Source of the DNA: Spirochaetota bacterium
GTDB taxonomy: Bacteria > Spirochaetota > Spirochaetia > Treponematales > Rectinemataceae
Direction: 5' to 3'
NCBI GenBank assembly: GCA_029265615.1
Contig: JAJUIB010000002.1
Coordinates: 62,001-126,000, forward strand
DNA: 64,000 nucleotides
The stretch's first letter is position 1, and the number at the start of each line of letters is the position of its first letter. The notes below the pieces were generated by a model. The model searched no databases and had not been told where the DNA came from. It worked only from the letters and a program-made list of their open reading frames with translations. The translations under genes and the position numbers were made by a program. Positions 43,013 to 52,184 of the stretch are shown here, in pieces.

Positions 43013-44874
43013 AAGCGCACGCTGTTTCGTATACCTACCCTGAATCCCCCCACCCCGCGCTTACCGAGGTGAGCCTTTCCGTCGAAGCCGGGGACTACCT
43101 TGCCATCCTTGGCGCGAACGGTTCGGGTAAATCGAGTCTCCTCCGCCTCTTGAACGGGCAGCGCATTCCTTCCTCGGGTTATGTGCGCGTCGCCGGTCTC
43201 GACGCGGGGCTAGCTGAAAACGCCGCCTTAGTCCGTAAGACGCTCTGTCTCGTGTTTCAGTCGCCGCCCGACCAAATCGTTTCAAGCGTGGTCGAGGAAG
43301 ATGTAGCTTTTGGTCCCGAAAACCTCGGCCTCGAGCGTGCTGACATCGAAAGCCGGGTCGAGGAAGCGCTTGCCGCGGTCGGCCTCCTCGAGGAGCGACG
43401 GCGCCCAACCCATGCGCTTTCTGCGGGCCAACAGCAGCGGCTTGCCATTGCAGGCGCGCTTGCGATGCGCCCCGCCTGTGTCGCCTTCGACGAAGCGACT
43501 TCGATGCTCGATCCGCCTTCCCGAGAGGCGGTGCTTCGCATCATGGACGAACTGGTCGCACGGGGCGTTGCGGTCATCCATGTCACCCACGACATGGCGG
43601 AGGCGGCGCGCGCCGCGCGGGTCCTTGTCTTGAGCGCGGGCCGTGTCGCCTTTGAGGGAACGCCCGATGAACTTTTTTCTGCCGCGGATGGCCGGACGCA
43701 GCCGCCTGCCTTGACGCTTGGCCTCGGCCTTCCGCCCGCCGCGCATGCGGCCCGCGTTCTCGGCCTTGCGCCGCGCGCGCGAGAGGACGCATCGGGCCTT
43801 GCGGCGCGGCTCCTTGCCGAACATCCTGAAATCCGTTATGCCGCGCTCCCTGCGCGGACTGCCGACGTCTCTGACGACTCGCCGATCGGCCAGATCCCCG
43901 CGGCGGCTTCTCCCTTTCCGGCCTTTGCCGCTGAGGATCTTGCCTATGCCTATCTCCACGGAACCTTAAACGAAACCGAGGCCCTACGTGGCGTGTCGTT
44001 TTCCCTCGACCGCGGGATGAGCCTCGCCCTCGTTGGACGAACGGGCTCGGGGAAATCTACCTTACTCCAGCTCCTCGACGCCCTCGCCCGCCCCGCTTCG
44101 GGCAGGCTTAAGGCTCTCGGGGTCGCGGTGCCGGCCCGTCAAGACGCCGCGCGGCGCGACGCCAGGGGGAAGGGTGGTGCCCCCCTTCTCGGACGGCGCC
44201 GCGCGTACAAGGCGGCCGTGGCCGAGGATGAGCTTCTCAGGCTTCGCACCCGGGCTCCACTATCCGTGCAACGTCCCGAGACCGCGCTTTTCGAGCGCTA
44301 TGCAGGCGACGATGTTGCCTTCGGCCCGCGCAATCTTGGGCTTTTCGGCGCGGCCCTCGTCACCCGTGTCCGCCGCGCGATGGATGAGGTTGGCCTTCCC
44401 TTCGAGGCGTTTCGCGATCGGCCGATCCGTGCGCTTTCAGGCGGTGAAAAGCGCAAGCTCGCCCTCGCGGGCGTTCTTGCGCTTGAACCCGAGGCCCTGC
44501 TTCTCGACGAACCCACCTCCGCCCTGGATCCTGAGACGCGTAGCGCCGTCCTCCGCGTGATCGGCGCACGCCGTGCTTCAGGCTCGACGGTGGTGATGGC
44601 CACGCACTCGATGGAGGAGGCTGCCCTCGCCGACCGCATCGCGGTCTTCGCGCGGGGCCGCCTCGTCGCGTTCGGATCGCCCCGTAGCCTGTTTTACGAG
44701 TCCTACGACCCTTCGTGGGGCGTTGCGCGCCCCTTCGCGGTCGAGCTTGCGCTTGCGCTCGCGGCGGGCGGATGCGGACTCCTTGTTCAGGGCGCGCGTC
44801 CTCTGTTCCCCGAGGAGATCGCGGCGGTGATTTCCTCGGTCACCGCTGCGGACGGAGCGGAGGGACTTCGATGA
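43000..44874 (+). CDS. ecfA: Fused double ATPase of an ECF transporter (EcfA1-EcfA2)
   Basis: A 624-aa protein with two complete nucleotide-binding domains that are usually separate EcfA1 and EcfA2. Domain 1: Walker A GANGSGKSS near 38-46, Q-loop CLVFQSPPDQIVSS, signature LSAGQQQRLAIAG near 140, CVAFDEATSMLD. Domain 2: GRTGSGKST near 346, Q-loop LSVQRPETALFE, signature LSGGEKRKLALAG near 480, LLLDEPTSALD. Between Walker A and the Q-loop, domain 2 has an unusual basic insertion of about 30 residues (RQDAARRDARGKGG). The gene overlaps ecfT by ATGA. It powers vitamin uptake, probably pantothenate given the operon. Confidence 0.9.
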   Translation: MPLIEAHAVSYTYPESPHPALTEVSLSVEAGDYLAILGANGSGKSSLLRLLNGQRIPSSGYVRVAGLDAGLAENAALVRKTLCLVFQSPPDQIVSSVVEEDVAFGPENLGLERADIESRVEEALAAVGLLEERRRPTHALSAGQQQRLAIAGALAMRPACVAFDEATSMLDPPSREAVLRIMDELVARGVAVIHVTHDMAEAARAARVLVLSAGRVAFEGTPDELFSAADGRTQPPALTLGLGLPPAAHAARVLGLAPRAREDASGLAARLLAEHPEIRYAALPARTADVSDDSPIGQIPAAASPFPAFAAEDLAYAYLHGTLNETEALRGVSFSLDRGMSLALVGRTGSGKSTLLQLLDALARPASGRLKALGVAVPARQDAARRDARGKGGAPLLGRRRAYKAAVAEDELLRLRTRAPLSVQRPETALFERYAGDDVAFGPRNLGLFGAALVTRVRRAMDEVGLPFEAFRDRPIRALSGGEKRKLALAGVLALEPEALLLDEPTSALDPETRSAVLRVIGARRASGSTVVMATHSMEEAALADRIAVFARGRLVAFGSPRSLFYESYDPSWGVARPFAVELALALAAGGCGLLVQGARPLFPEEIAAVISSVTAADGAEGLR

Positions 44875-45725
44875 AGGACCTTGAGTTTTTCCGCAACCTG
44901 GCGATCGGGCAGTATGTCGACGCGCGTTCGAGCTTCCACTCACTTGGCGCGGGAACGAAGGGCTTCGTGCTTTTCGCGCTCGCGCTCGTGGCAATTGCGG
45001 CCCCCTCCCCCCTGGGCGCGGCGCTTCCCTTTGTCGCCGCCCTCGCGCTGGGGCGCGCCGCCGGCCTCGGCTCGGGTTTTCTCGTTCGCGGTGTCAAGCC
45101 GGCACTGCCGGTGTTCGTCTTCGCCGCGCTCCTTCAGTTTCTCTTCGCCTGGCCGGGTGACTCAAGCCCGGTTCTCGTCGCATTCGGCCCTGTCGCTGCA
45201 ACGCTCCGTGAAGCCTGGATCGCGGCGTCGGTGATCGCGCGCACGGCCTCGATGATCGTCGCCGTGGGCCTTTACACGGCCACGACGCCTGAATCCGAGG
45301 CGGCGCGCGCTGTCGAGGAAGGACTCCTCCCTCTCGCGCGGCTCGGCCTCCCCGTTCACCGCCTTGCGCTCGCCGTGGCCACGGCGATTCGCTTTGTGCC
45401 GATCGTCGCGAGTGAGCTTGAATCGGTGGTCAAGGCCCAGGCGTCGCGGGGGGGGCGCTTCGGTGCGGGCAGGGGAGGCCCGCTCGCCAAGGCTCGCGCC
45501 TATCTTCCACTTTTTGTCCCCGTCACCGTCCGAGCCCTCGAGCGCGCCGAACTGCTCGCCGAAGCGATGGAGGCGCGCTGCTACACAGGCGAGGGGCGGA
45601 GCCGCGATCCGCGGCGCAGTACGATGCGAGGGGAGTGGGCCGTCCGCGCGGCGGCCTTCGCCCTTGCGGCGGCGGTCCTTGCGATCGACGCCCTCATACT
45701 CATTCCCCGGATTCGACCATGGTAG
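44871..45725 (+). CDS. ecfT: ECF transporter transmembrane subunit EcfT
   Basis: A 284-aa membrane protein of the CbiQ/EcfT family. Hydrophobic helices flank a cytoplasmic region with the two coupling motifs KAQASRGG and AMEARCYTG, which correspond to the Ala-Arg-Gly pair that contacts the ATPases. The first is ASRGG rather than the usual ARG, a small deviation. RALERAELLAEAMEARCYTG is strongly family-like. The ATG at 44871 overlaps the ATPase stop. It links the energising ATPase with the S component encoded 25 bases downstream. Confidence 0.9.
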   Translation: MKDLEFFRNLAIGQYVDARSSFHSLGAGTKGFVLFALALVAIAAPSPLGAALPFVAALALGRAAGLGSGFLVRGVKPALPVFVFAALLQFLFAWPGDSSPVLVAFGPVAATLREAWIAASVIARTASMIVAVGLYTATTPESEAARAVEEGLLPLARLGLPVHRLALAVATAIRFVPIVASELESVVKAQASRGGRFGAGRGGPLAKARAYLPLFVPVTVRALERAELLAEAMEARCYTGEGRSRDPRRSTMRGEWAVRAAAFALAAAVLAIDALILIPRIRPW

Positions 45726-45750
45726 GCGGATACCGGGCCAGGAGGTCTTT

Positions 45751-46332
45751 ATGTCCACCAATGCTTCGTCGCCTGTACGAAAGGCGGTCGTGGCAGGCGC
45801 CCTGGGCGCCGTGTCGATCGCGCTCTTCCTCACCCCCTTCGGCTATATCCCTTGGCTTGCAGGCGCATCGCTCACCGTGATGCACGTGCCCGCGATCATC
45901 GGCGCCGTGCTCGAAGGTCCCGTCGTCGGCATGGTGGTCGGCCTCATCTTCGGCGCGACGAGCCTCGTCAAGGCGGCGACCGCTCCGCAGGGACCGATCG
46001 ACGTGTTCTTCACGAATCCCGTCGTCTCCATCCTGCCCCGCGTCCTTGTGGGGCTCGCTGCCTGGGCCGTCTATCGCGCGTTCCGCGGGCGGCTCTCCGC
46101 GCTCGCCGCGGCGGCGGCTGGCGTAGTCGGCTCGCTTGCGAACTCCATACTCGTCCTTGGTGCCCTGGTCGTTTTCGGTGCCGTCCCGTTTGCGATGGCG
46201 GCCTCGGTGCTCGTCGCAAATGGCCTTGTCGAGGCCGCCGCCGCGGCGGTGCTTACGCTCGGCGTCGTCGCCGCCTGGCGCGGGGTGGACGGAAGGGGCA
46301 AGGCGCGGCTTGCCGACGAAGAACGGAAGTAG
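45751..46332 (+). CDS. ECF S component, probably for pantothenate
   Basis: A 193-aa protein with six predicted helices and the S-component pattern LTPFGYIPWLAGASLTVMHVPAIIGAVLEGPVVGMVVGL. The LTP-x-G-x-I-P and HVPAIIGA text resembles the PanT/PF12822 group. The next gene, 1 base away, is pantothenate kinase coaX, so pantothenate is the likely vitamin. A clear AGGAGG precedes the ATG at 45751. Substrate assignment is by context and resemblance only. Confidence 0.75.
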   Translation: MSTNASSPVRKAVVAGALGAVSIALFLTPFGYIPWLAGASLTVMHVPAIIGAVLEGPVVGMVVGLIFGATSLVKAATAPQGPIDVFFTNPVVSILPRVLVGLAAWAVYRAFRGRLSALAAAAAGVVGSLANSILVLGALVVFGAVPFAMAASVLVANGLVEAAAAAVLTLGVVAAWRGVDGRGKARLADEERK

Positions 46333-46333
46333 C

Positions 46334-47191
46334 ATGCTCCTTGCGATCGACGCGCGCAATCGGGGCATTGCGGTCGGGTTTCGCGCCGTGGATCGCGGGC
46401 CGTGCGCCATACCTCAGGGCGGGGCATCCGCTTCGCCCTGGTTCGCCATCCGGCGCATCGGCGCATCCCCCGAGCGGAGCGCGGACGAATATGCGCTACT
46501 TTTCGAGGCGTTTTCTTCACGAGCCGTCGAGGAGGCCGCGCGCCGGGGCCTGATCTCCGAGCGCGTCGACGAGGCCATCATCTCCTCGGTGTCGCCCGCC
46601 CTCGTGCCGCGTCTCGCCGAGGCGCTCCGCCGAGCTTTCGGCGTCGAGGTGACGGTGCTCGGCCCCGGCGCGCGCACCGGCCTTAAGATCCGCACCGACA
46701 ACCCAGCCGAGGTTGGCAGCGACCTCGTCGCGGAAGCCGTCGCAGCGCGCGAGCTTGTCGGCGCGCCCGCCATCGTTGTCGACTTCGGCGAGGCCCTGGC
46801 GATATCGGCGCTCTCTGCCGCCGGCGAGTTCGTCGGCGCAGCCATCGCTCCGGGACTCGACGCGGCGGCGGCGAGCCTGCACCGCCAAGCGGCGCTCATC
46901 CCCGAAGTGCGCCTCGACCGCCCCTCCCGCGCGATCGGCCGTAGCACCGCTGAAGCGATTCGTGCCGGCCTTGTCCTGGGCTATGCGGGTCTCGTCGGAC
47001 GTCTTGTCGCGCTCATGCGCGACGAACTCGCCGCTGACTCCCCCCTCGCGCCGCGCGCGGCGGTCGTCGGCACGGGCGATTCCGCCTGCCGTCCCCTCCT
47101 TGAGTCCGCCCTCGGAGGCGAGTCATGCCGCTTTGAGGCCGAGCTCGCTCTCGAAGGTCTTGCCATCGTCGCCGCGCGCGGCCGCCGTTAG
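46334..47191 (+). CDS. coaX: Type III pantothenate kinase
   Basis: A 285-aa CoaX of the ASKHA fold. LLAIDARNRGIAVG is the N-terminal phosphate loop (D-x-x-N-x-x-x-x-x-G), and KIRTDNPAEVGSDLVAEAVAAREL the conserved P-x-E-V-G-x-D-x-x-x-x-A region with the catalytic Asp. IVVDFGEALAISAL and GAAIAPGLDAAAASLH follow. The usual DFGTAT reads DFGEAL, a small divergence. It phosphorylates pantothenate, trapping what the ECF importer brings in. It ends the operon. Confidence 0.9.
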   Translation: MLLAIDARNRGIAVGFRAVDRGPCAIPQGGASASPWFAIRRIGASPERSADEYALLFEAFSSRAVEEAARRGLISERVDEAIISSVSPALVPRLAEALRRAFGVEVTVLGPGARTGLKIRTDNPAEVGSDLVAEAVAARELVGAPAIVVDFGEALAISALSAAGEFVGAAIAPGLDAAAASLHRQAALIPEVRLDRPSRAIGRSTAEAIRAGLVLGYAGLVGRLVALMRDELAADSPLAPRAAVVGTGDSACRPLLESALGGESCRFEAELALEGLAIVAARGRR

Positions 47192-47239
47192 CCTTCCGCT
47201 TTTCATGGCCATGGCGGCCGTGCTAGAATTCGCGAACCT

Positions 47240-49045
47240 ATGGCAAAGGCTCAGGCGAAATACGACGAATCGAAGATCAAGACGCTCTCCTCCCTTGAGC
47301 ACATCCGCCTCCGCACGGGTATGTACATCGGACGGCTTGGCGACGGCTCGAACGCCGACGACGGCATCTACATCCTCCTCAAGGAGGTCGTCGATAACGC
47401 GGTCGACGAGTATATCATGGGCGCCGGGACGCGGATCGAGATACGCGTCGAGGGTGGCTCGGTCTCGGTGCGAGATTACGGGCGCGGTATTCCCTTGGGC
47501 AAGGTGATCGACTGCGTATCCACCATCAACACCGGAGCGAAGTACAACGACGACGTCTTTCAATTCTCCGTCGGTCTCAACGGCGTCGGCACTAAGGCGG
47601 TGAACGCGCTTTCCGAGCGCTTCCGCGTCGTGTCTCATCGCGAAGGCTCCTTTTTCGAGGCGGTCTTTGAACGCGGCGTCCTTGTCTCGAAGCGCGAGGG
47701 CAAGACGAGGGAAAAGGCCGGAACGCTTGTCGAGTTCACGCCCGATCGCGAGATATTCGGCGACTATGTATTCAACATGGAATTCGTCGAGCGCCGGGTT
47801 TGGAACTACGCCTATCTCAATTCGGGCCTGACGGTCGTCCTCAACGGCCGGGAATACGCCTCGAAAAACGGGCTCCTCGATCTCCTCGCCGAGGAGGTAG
47901 GCGATGGCGCGTTGTACGACATCGGATACTGGCGCGGTGACCGCATCGAGTTCGCCTTCACCCATCATGGCGAATACGGTGAAGAGTACTTCAGTTTTGT
48001 AAACGGCCAGCACACCTCGGATGGAGGGACGCACCTTTCAGCCTTCAGGGAAGGTTTTCTCAAGGCGGTGAACGAGTTCTTCAAGGCCTCTTATCGGGGC
48101 GAGGACGTGCGCGAGGGCATCGCTGCGGCCGTCGCGGTTAAGATCAAGGATCCGGTCTTTGAAAGCCAGACGAAGAACAAGCTTGGCAACTCGGATGTGA
48201 AGCCTTGGATCATGCAGGAGGTGAAGCGGGGGCTCGATGACTTCCTCAGGCGCAACCCCGCGGCCGCGAAGCGCCTCCAGGAGAAGATTGTCGCAAACGA
48301 GCGCCTCCGCACGGAGCTCAACGTGGTCAAAAAGGAGGCCAAGGAGGCGGCGAAGAAGATCGAGCTCAAGATTCCGAAGCTCAAGGACTGCAAGCGCCAC
48401 CTGGGCGACGGACCCGAAGGCGACGCGAGCATGATCTTCCTCACCGAAGGCCTTTCGGCGACAGGCTCCATCGTGAGTGCGCGCAACGTGATGACCCAGG
48501 CCGTTTTTTCGCTCCGGGGCAAGCCCGAGAACATGTACGCGCGCAAGCGGGCAGCGATCTACAAAAACGAGGAACTCTATAACATGATGATGGCGCTCGG
48601 GATCGAGAACGGCCTCGAGGGCCTCCGATACGGCAAGATCATCATCGCGACCGATGCCGACTACGACGGCTTCCACATCCGCAACCTCCTCCTCACCTTC
48701 TTCCTCACCTACTTCGAGGAACTCGTCACACAGGGCCGCGTGTACATCCTCGAGACGCCGCTTTTCCGCGTGCGCACCAAGAACGCGACGCGTTACTGCT
48801 ACAGCGCGAAGGAGCGCGACGAGGCCGTCGAGGAGCTCGGATCCGGCGCTGAGGTGACGCGGTTCAAGGGCCTTGGCGAGATCAATCCGAGTGAGTTTGG
48901 GCAGTTCATTGGCGAGGACATCCGCCTCGTGCGCGTCGACGTACAGACGCTCAAGGCCGTGCCCGAGGTGCTCGCCTTCTACATGGGCAAGAACACGCCC
49001 GAGCGCCGCGATTTCATCATGGCGAACCTCATCAACGACCTTTAG
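47240..49045 (+). CDS. parE: Type IIA topoisomerase subunit B (ParE-like)
   Basis: A 601-aa GHKL ATPase/TOPRIM protein. LEHIRLRTGMYIGRLGDGS and KEVVDNAVDEYIMG form the ATP site, GRGIPLGKV and GLNGVGTKAVNALS the lid. The TOPRIM domain has FLTEGLSATGS near residue 400, where most bacterial GyrB/ParE read EGDSA-GS; the catalytic Glu is kept. ATDADYDGFHIRNLLL carries the Asp residues. The length suits ParE rather than E. coli-type GyrB. It lies 8 bases before parC, with which it forms topoisomerase IV (or a second gyrase). Confidence 0.9.
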   Translation: MAKAQAKYDESKIKTLSSLEHIRLRTGMYIGRLGDGSNADDGIYILLKEVVDNAVDEYIMGAGTRIEIRVEGGSVSVRDYGRGIPLGKVIDCVSTINTGAKYNDDVFQFSVGLNGVGTKAVNALSERFRVVSHREGSFFEAVFERGVLVSKREGKTREKAGTLVEFTPDREIFGDYVFNMEFVERRVWNYAYLNSGLTVVLNGREYASKNGLLDLLAEEVGDGALYDIGYWRGDRIEFAFTHHGEYGEEYFSFVNGQHTSDGGTHLSAFREGFLKAVNEFFKASYRGEDVREGIAAAVAVKIKDPVFESQTKNKLGNSDVKPWIMQEVKRGLDDFLRRNPAAAKRLQEKIVANERLRTELNVVKKEAKEAAKKIELKIPKLKDCKRHLGDGPEGDASMIFLTEGLSATGSIVSARNVMTQAVFSLRGKPENMYARKRAAIYKNEELYNMMMALGIENGLEGLRYGKIIIATDADYDGFHIRNLLLTFFLTYFEELVTQGRVYILETPLFRVRTKNATRYCYSAKERDEAVEELGSGAEVTRFKGLGEINPSEFGQFIGEDIRLVRVDVQTLKAVPEVLAFYMGKNTPERRDFIMANLINDL

Positions 49046-49053
49046 GAAGACCG

Positions 49054-51405
49054 ATGGCCTACGTCAAGAAGCTCTTCAACGAGAATTTCCTCTACTACGC
49101 CTCGTACGTTATCAAGGACCGCGCGATACCCGACATCGACGACGGACTTAAGCCCGTCCAGCGCCGCATCCTCCATTCGCTGTTCGAGATGGACGACGGC
49201 AAGTTCCACAAGGTTGCCAACGTGGTCGGACACTGCATGAAGTACCATCCACATGGCGATGCCTCGATCTACTCCGCACTCGTCGTGCTCGCGAACAAGG
49301 AACTCTTCATCGACAAGCAGGGGAATTTCGGCAATCTCCTCACGGGCGACGAGGCGTCAGCGGCGCGGTACATCGAATGCCGCGCGACCCCCTTCGCCCG
49401 CGACGTGCTGTACAACCCCAAGACGACAAAGTACGAGGAGTCGTACGACGGCCGGAACCGCGAGCCGGTCGTCTTCCCCGCGAAGATACCGGTCCTCCTT
49501 ATGATTGGCGCCGAAGGCATCGCCGTCGGTATGAGCACGAGGATACTACCCCACAACCCCGTCGAGGTGCTCAAGGCCGAAATCGCCTGTCTCCAGGGCA
49601 AGAAATTCCAACTGCATCCGGACTTTCCAACGGGCGGCGTTGCCGACGTGTCGGAATACGCCGACGGCATGGGCAAGGTGCGCGTGCGTGCCAAGCTCGA
49701 TCTTTCGGATCCGAAGCGTATCGTTATCCGCGAGCTTCCCTACGGATCGACGACGGAGAGCCTCATAGCGAGCGTCGAGGCTGCCGCCAAGGCCGGCCGT
49801 ATCAAGATAGCCTCCATAAGCGATTTCACCACGGAGCGCGTCGAGATCGAGATACGACTCCAGCGCGGCGTCTACGCAAGCGATGTCGTGGACGCGCTCT
49901 ACGCTTTTACCGAATGCGAGCAATCGATATCGTGCAACTTTCTTGTCATTAAGGACGGCCAGCCGACCGCAATGACCGCGACCGAGGCTGTTCGGCATCA
50001 TGCTGACAAACTTCTCGGCATCCTTAAGGCTGAGCTCCAGATTGAGGAGCGGGAGCTTCTCGACGAGCTTCACGCGCGCACGCTCGAGCGCATATTTATC
50101 GAAGAGCGCGTCTACAAGGCCATCGAGACGAAAAAGACGCAAGAAGCGGTGATTAAGGCCGTGCTCGAAGGCCTTTCGCCCTTCAAGAAGGAGATACGCC
50201 GCGAGGTTACGCTCGAGGATGTCGAACGGCTCCTCAAGATACCGATCAGGCGCATATCGCTCTACGACATCGAAAAGGCCAAGGCGGAAGTGGAGCGTAT
50301 CAAGGCTCGTCTCAAAGAGGTTCGCGCCCATCTTGCCGACCTTGTGGGTTATGCCGTCGGCTGGCTCGAAGGTGTGAAAAAGCGGCTTGAACCCTCCTGG
50401 CCGCGGAGGACCGAGCTTTCAGGCTTCGAGCGCGTCGATGCGAAGGAGGTTGCGCGGCGCGACATCCCCCTTCGCTACGACTCCCAGACCGGTTATCTCG
50501 GAACGAGCGTGTCCACGGGCGACGCCCTGCTTCAGGTTTCGCCCTACGATAAGATTCTCGTCATAAGGCGGAGCGGCTTCTGGTCCGTCGTGCCCCTTCC
50601 CGAAAAGCTCTTTGTCGATCAGGGGATGCTCCACTGCGCTATCGCGGACAAGGATGCACTGGCGGAGGTCGTGTTCACGGTGGTTTACAAGGAGGCGGCG
50701 CACGGCTATCCCTGCATAAAGCGTTTCCGTATCGAGGGCTGGATCATGAACAAGGATTACCAGCTACTCCCGGATGGCGCGCAGGCGCTCTGGTTCACTG
50801 CGGCGCCCGCCTCCCCCTTCGCGGTTTCCTTTGTGCCCAAGGCCCGGCAGCGCGTGCAGGAGGAAACTTTCCGCGTAGAGGACTACGACGTGAAGGGCAT
50901 CAAGGCTGCGGGTGTGAGGCTTGCCGCCAAGGAGGTCCTTGCGGTCCGTGGCCCCGAGCTTGCGCCGGGAAGCGCCCGCACCGAGGCCGAGCTCTTTGCA
51001 CAGGGCGAGCCTGCGCCCCGGAAGGCTGCCGGGGCGAGGGCGAAACTGGCCGAAGCGGACGCAAGCGCTTCCTCTAGAACCGCTCAGGCGCCGCGCGCGA
51101 AGAAGTCCGCTTCGTCGGGATCCGACCCCGCGGTCTCCGCGACGCTCCCCGCGACGGCCCCCGCGACGGGGCGAAAGGCACCCTCAGGCGGCCTCCTTGC
51201 CGCGGCGGCGGCCAAGAAGGCCGTGGAGTCCGAGGCGGGCGCAGGTAAGCCTGCGGCGAGGAAGACCGCGACTTCGAAAAAGGCGGCCGCCGCGTCTTCG
51301 CCGCGAGCGTCTAAAGTAGCGTCCAAGGCGGACGCGTCCAAGACAGGCCGTACGGCTAAGGCCGCAGCCAAGGCCGCGCCGAAGGCGAAAAAAACGGGGA
51401 AATAG
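49054..51405 (+). CDS. parC: Type IIA topoisomerase subunit A (ParC-like) with Lys/Ala-rich tail
   Basis: A 783-aa cleavage subunit. The catalytic tyrosine is Y106 in ASAARYIECR; GLKPVQRRILHSLFEM and VGHCMKYHPHGDASIY are the winged-helix/tower landmarks. The C-terminal beta-propeller region is reduced (about 450-640). Residues 642-783 are low-complexity Ala/Lys/Ser (KKAAAASSPRASK, AKAAAKAAPKAKKTGK) and resemble histone-H1-like tails; they likely bind DNA. It is cotranscribed with parE. Confidence 0.92.
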   Translation: MAYVKKLFNENFLYYASYVIKDRAIPDIDDGLKPVQRRILHSLFEMDDGKFHKVANVVGHCMKYHPHGDASIYSALVVLANKELFIDKQGNFGNLLTGDEASAARYIECRATPFARDVLYNPKTTKYEESYDGRNREPVVFPAKIPVLLMIGAEGIAVGMSTRILPHNPVEVLKAEIACLQGKKFQLHPDFPTGGVADVSEYADGMGKVRVRAKLDLSDPKRIVIRELPYGSTTESLIASVEAAAKAGRIKIASISDFTTERVEIEIRLQRGVYASDVVDALYAFTECEQSISCNFLVIKDGQPTAMTATEAVRHHADKLLGILKAELQIEERELLDELHARTLERIFIEERVYKAIETKKTQEAVIKAVLEGLSPFKKEIRREVTLEDVERLLKIPIRRISLYDIEKAKAEVERIKARLKEVRAHLADLVGYAVGWLEGVKKRLEPSWPRRTELSGFERVDAKEVARRDIPLRYDSQTGYLGTSVSTGDALLQVSPYDKILVIRRSGFWSVVPLPEKLFVDQGMLHCAIADKDALAEVVFTVVYKEAAHGYPCIKRFRIEGWIMNKDYQLLPDGAQALWFTAAPASPFAVSFVPKARQRVQEETFRVEDYDVKGIKAAGVRLAAKEVLAVRGPELAPGSARTEAELFAQGEPAPRKAAGARAKLAEADASASSRTAQAPRAKKSASSGSDPAVSATLPATAPATGRKAPSGGLLAAAAAKKAVESEAGAGKPAARKTATSKKAAAASSPRASKVASKADASKTGRTAKAAAKAAPKAKKTGK

Positions 51406-51427
51406 CAAATCTGCAAAACAGGGCCGC

Positions 51428-51456
51428 TTGACATTCCCGGTATCAGTGGCTATAGT
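51428..51456 (+). promoter_or_regulatory. Promoter of tRNA-Asn
   Basis: A perfect TTGACA (51428-51433), a 17-base spacer and TATAGT (51451-51456), 25 bases upstream of the tRNA. Confidence 0.88.
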
Positions 51457-51480
51457 GGCCTCGCTTTCGGAAGAGAGCGA

Positions 51481-51553
51481 TCCCCTGTAGCTCAGCTGGC
51501 AGAGCAAGTGGCTGTTAACCACTGGGTCCGGTGTTCGAACCACCGCGGGGGAG
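51481..51553 (+). tRNA. tRNA-Asn (GUU)
   Basis: A complete 73-base cloverleaf: acceptor TCCCCTG/CGGGGGA with one T-G wobble, D stem GCTC/GAGC, anticodon stem AGTGG/CCACT with loop CTGTTAA (anticodon GTT), five-base variable loop, T arm CGGTG-TTCGAAC-CACCG, discriminator G. CCA is not encoded. Acquired genes follow immediately, so this tRNA is a plausible integration site. Confidence 0.95.
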
Positions 51554-51580
51554 CAAGTTAAGTTCTTAACCTGTAATGCG

Positions 51581-51609
51581 AAAAGCCCTGGCGATGGCCA
51601 GGGCTTTTT
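51581..51609 (+). terminator. Terminator of tRNA-Asn
   Basis: AAAAGCCCTGGC pairs with GCCAGGGCTTTT around GATG and ends in TTTTT, 28 bases after the tRNA. Confidence 0.88.
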
Positions 51610-51663
51610 CGTATTCCGCTACCGCCAGGAAGGCAAGAGCATCGGCCTCAAGCACCTGCACCA

Positions 51664-52140
51664 ATGCCGCACCCTCCTCGAGAAGTAGGTCTTCAAGGAT
51701 CCGGCCTTACCCAGAAGGACCGCCGCAACCTCTCGGATGCCGAATTTCTCAGGCTTATCGAGCTTGTTGACCGGCCTCAGACGGGACTCAACACCCCGGT
51801 AGCCTCAGTCGAGGCTACCGACAGCAAGCCGCGCAAGACCGCCAAGATAACTGCCGACATCTTAGGGACTTCTCGGGCGAAGGTTGAGCGCGCACGAGCC
51901 GTACTTTCGACCCCGAGGAGGCAGCCGCCGTCTGTCGCGGTGAGAAGAGCACCCCCACCAGGCGGCGGAGGCTGCCAAGGCCAAGCGTGCCGTCCCACAA
52001 GCTCCCGCCAAGAGGTCCAGCACACCAACGACAAAGCGGTCGCCGAAGGCCTCTGCATCATCGGCCTCCTTCACGTTCTCGTACAGCGTGATCCCAGCGC
52101 TTCCCGCGTCGGATCCTCCGCTCCGCCATCAAATTCTTTA
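51664..52140 (+). pseudogene. Frameshifted ParB-like (HTH) gene remnant
   Basis: This 630-base interval has no intact gene but a decayed one. In the first frame KDRRNLSDAEFLRLIELVD and ITADILGTSRAKVERARAVL look like the central helix-turn-helix of ParB-like partition proteins. Around 51905 the homologous reading moves to the next frame (DPEEAAAVCRGEKS), and after about 51955 it moves again (HQAAEAAKAKR). An upstream scrap, FRYRQEGKSIGLKHLHQ at 51614-51664, lies in yet another frame. At least two frameshifts and no start make it a relic, probably of a plasmid, phage or integrative element. Confidence 0.55.
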
Positions 52141-52149
52141 TCGAAGTCC

Positions 52150-52177
52150 TTGACCCCAATGTAGCATATGTTATGCT
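52150..52177 (+). promoter_or_regulatory. Promoter and operator dyad of the XRE regulator
   Basis: TTGACC (52150-52155), a 16-base spacer and TATGCT (52172-52177) form the promoter. The dyad AGCATATGTTATGCT (52163-52177, 6-bp arms) covers the -10 box, suggesting autorepression. The predicted transcript start is at the ATG 52185. Confidence 0.6.
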
Positions 52178-52184
52178 CGGTCCA

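Noticed and set aside
51576-51770. A 64-codon plus-strand frame after tRNA-Asn
   Set aside because: It begins in the terminator and its Ser/Arg/Ala-rich text matches nothing; the ParB-like similarity is in other frames.
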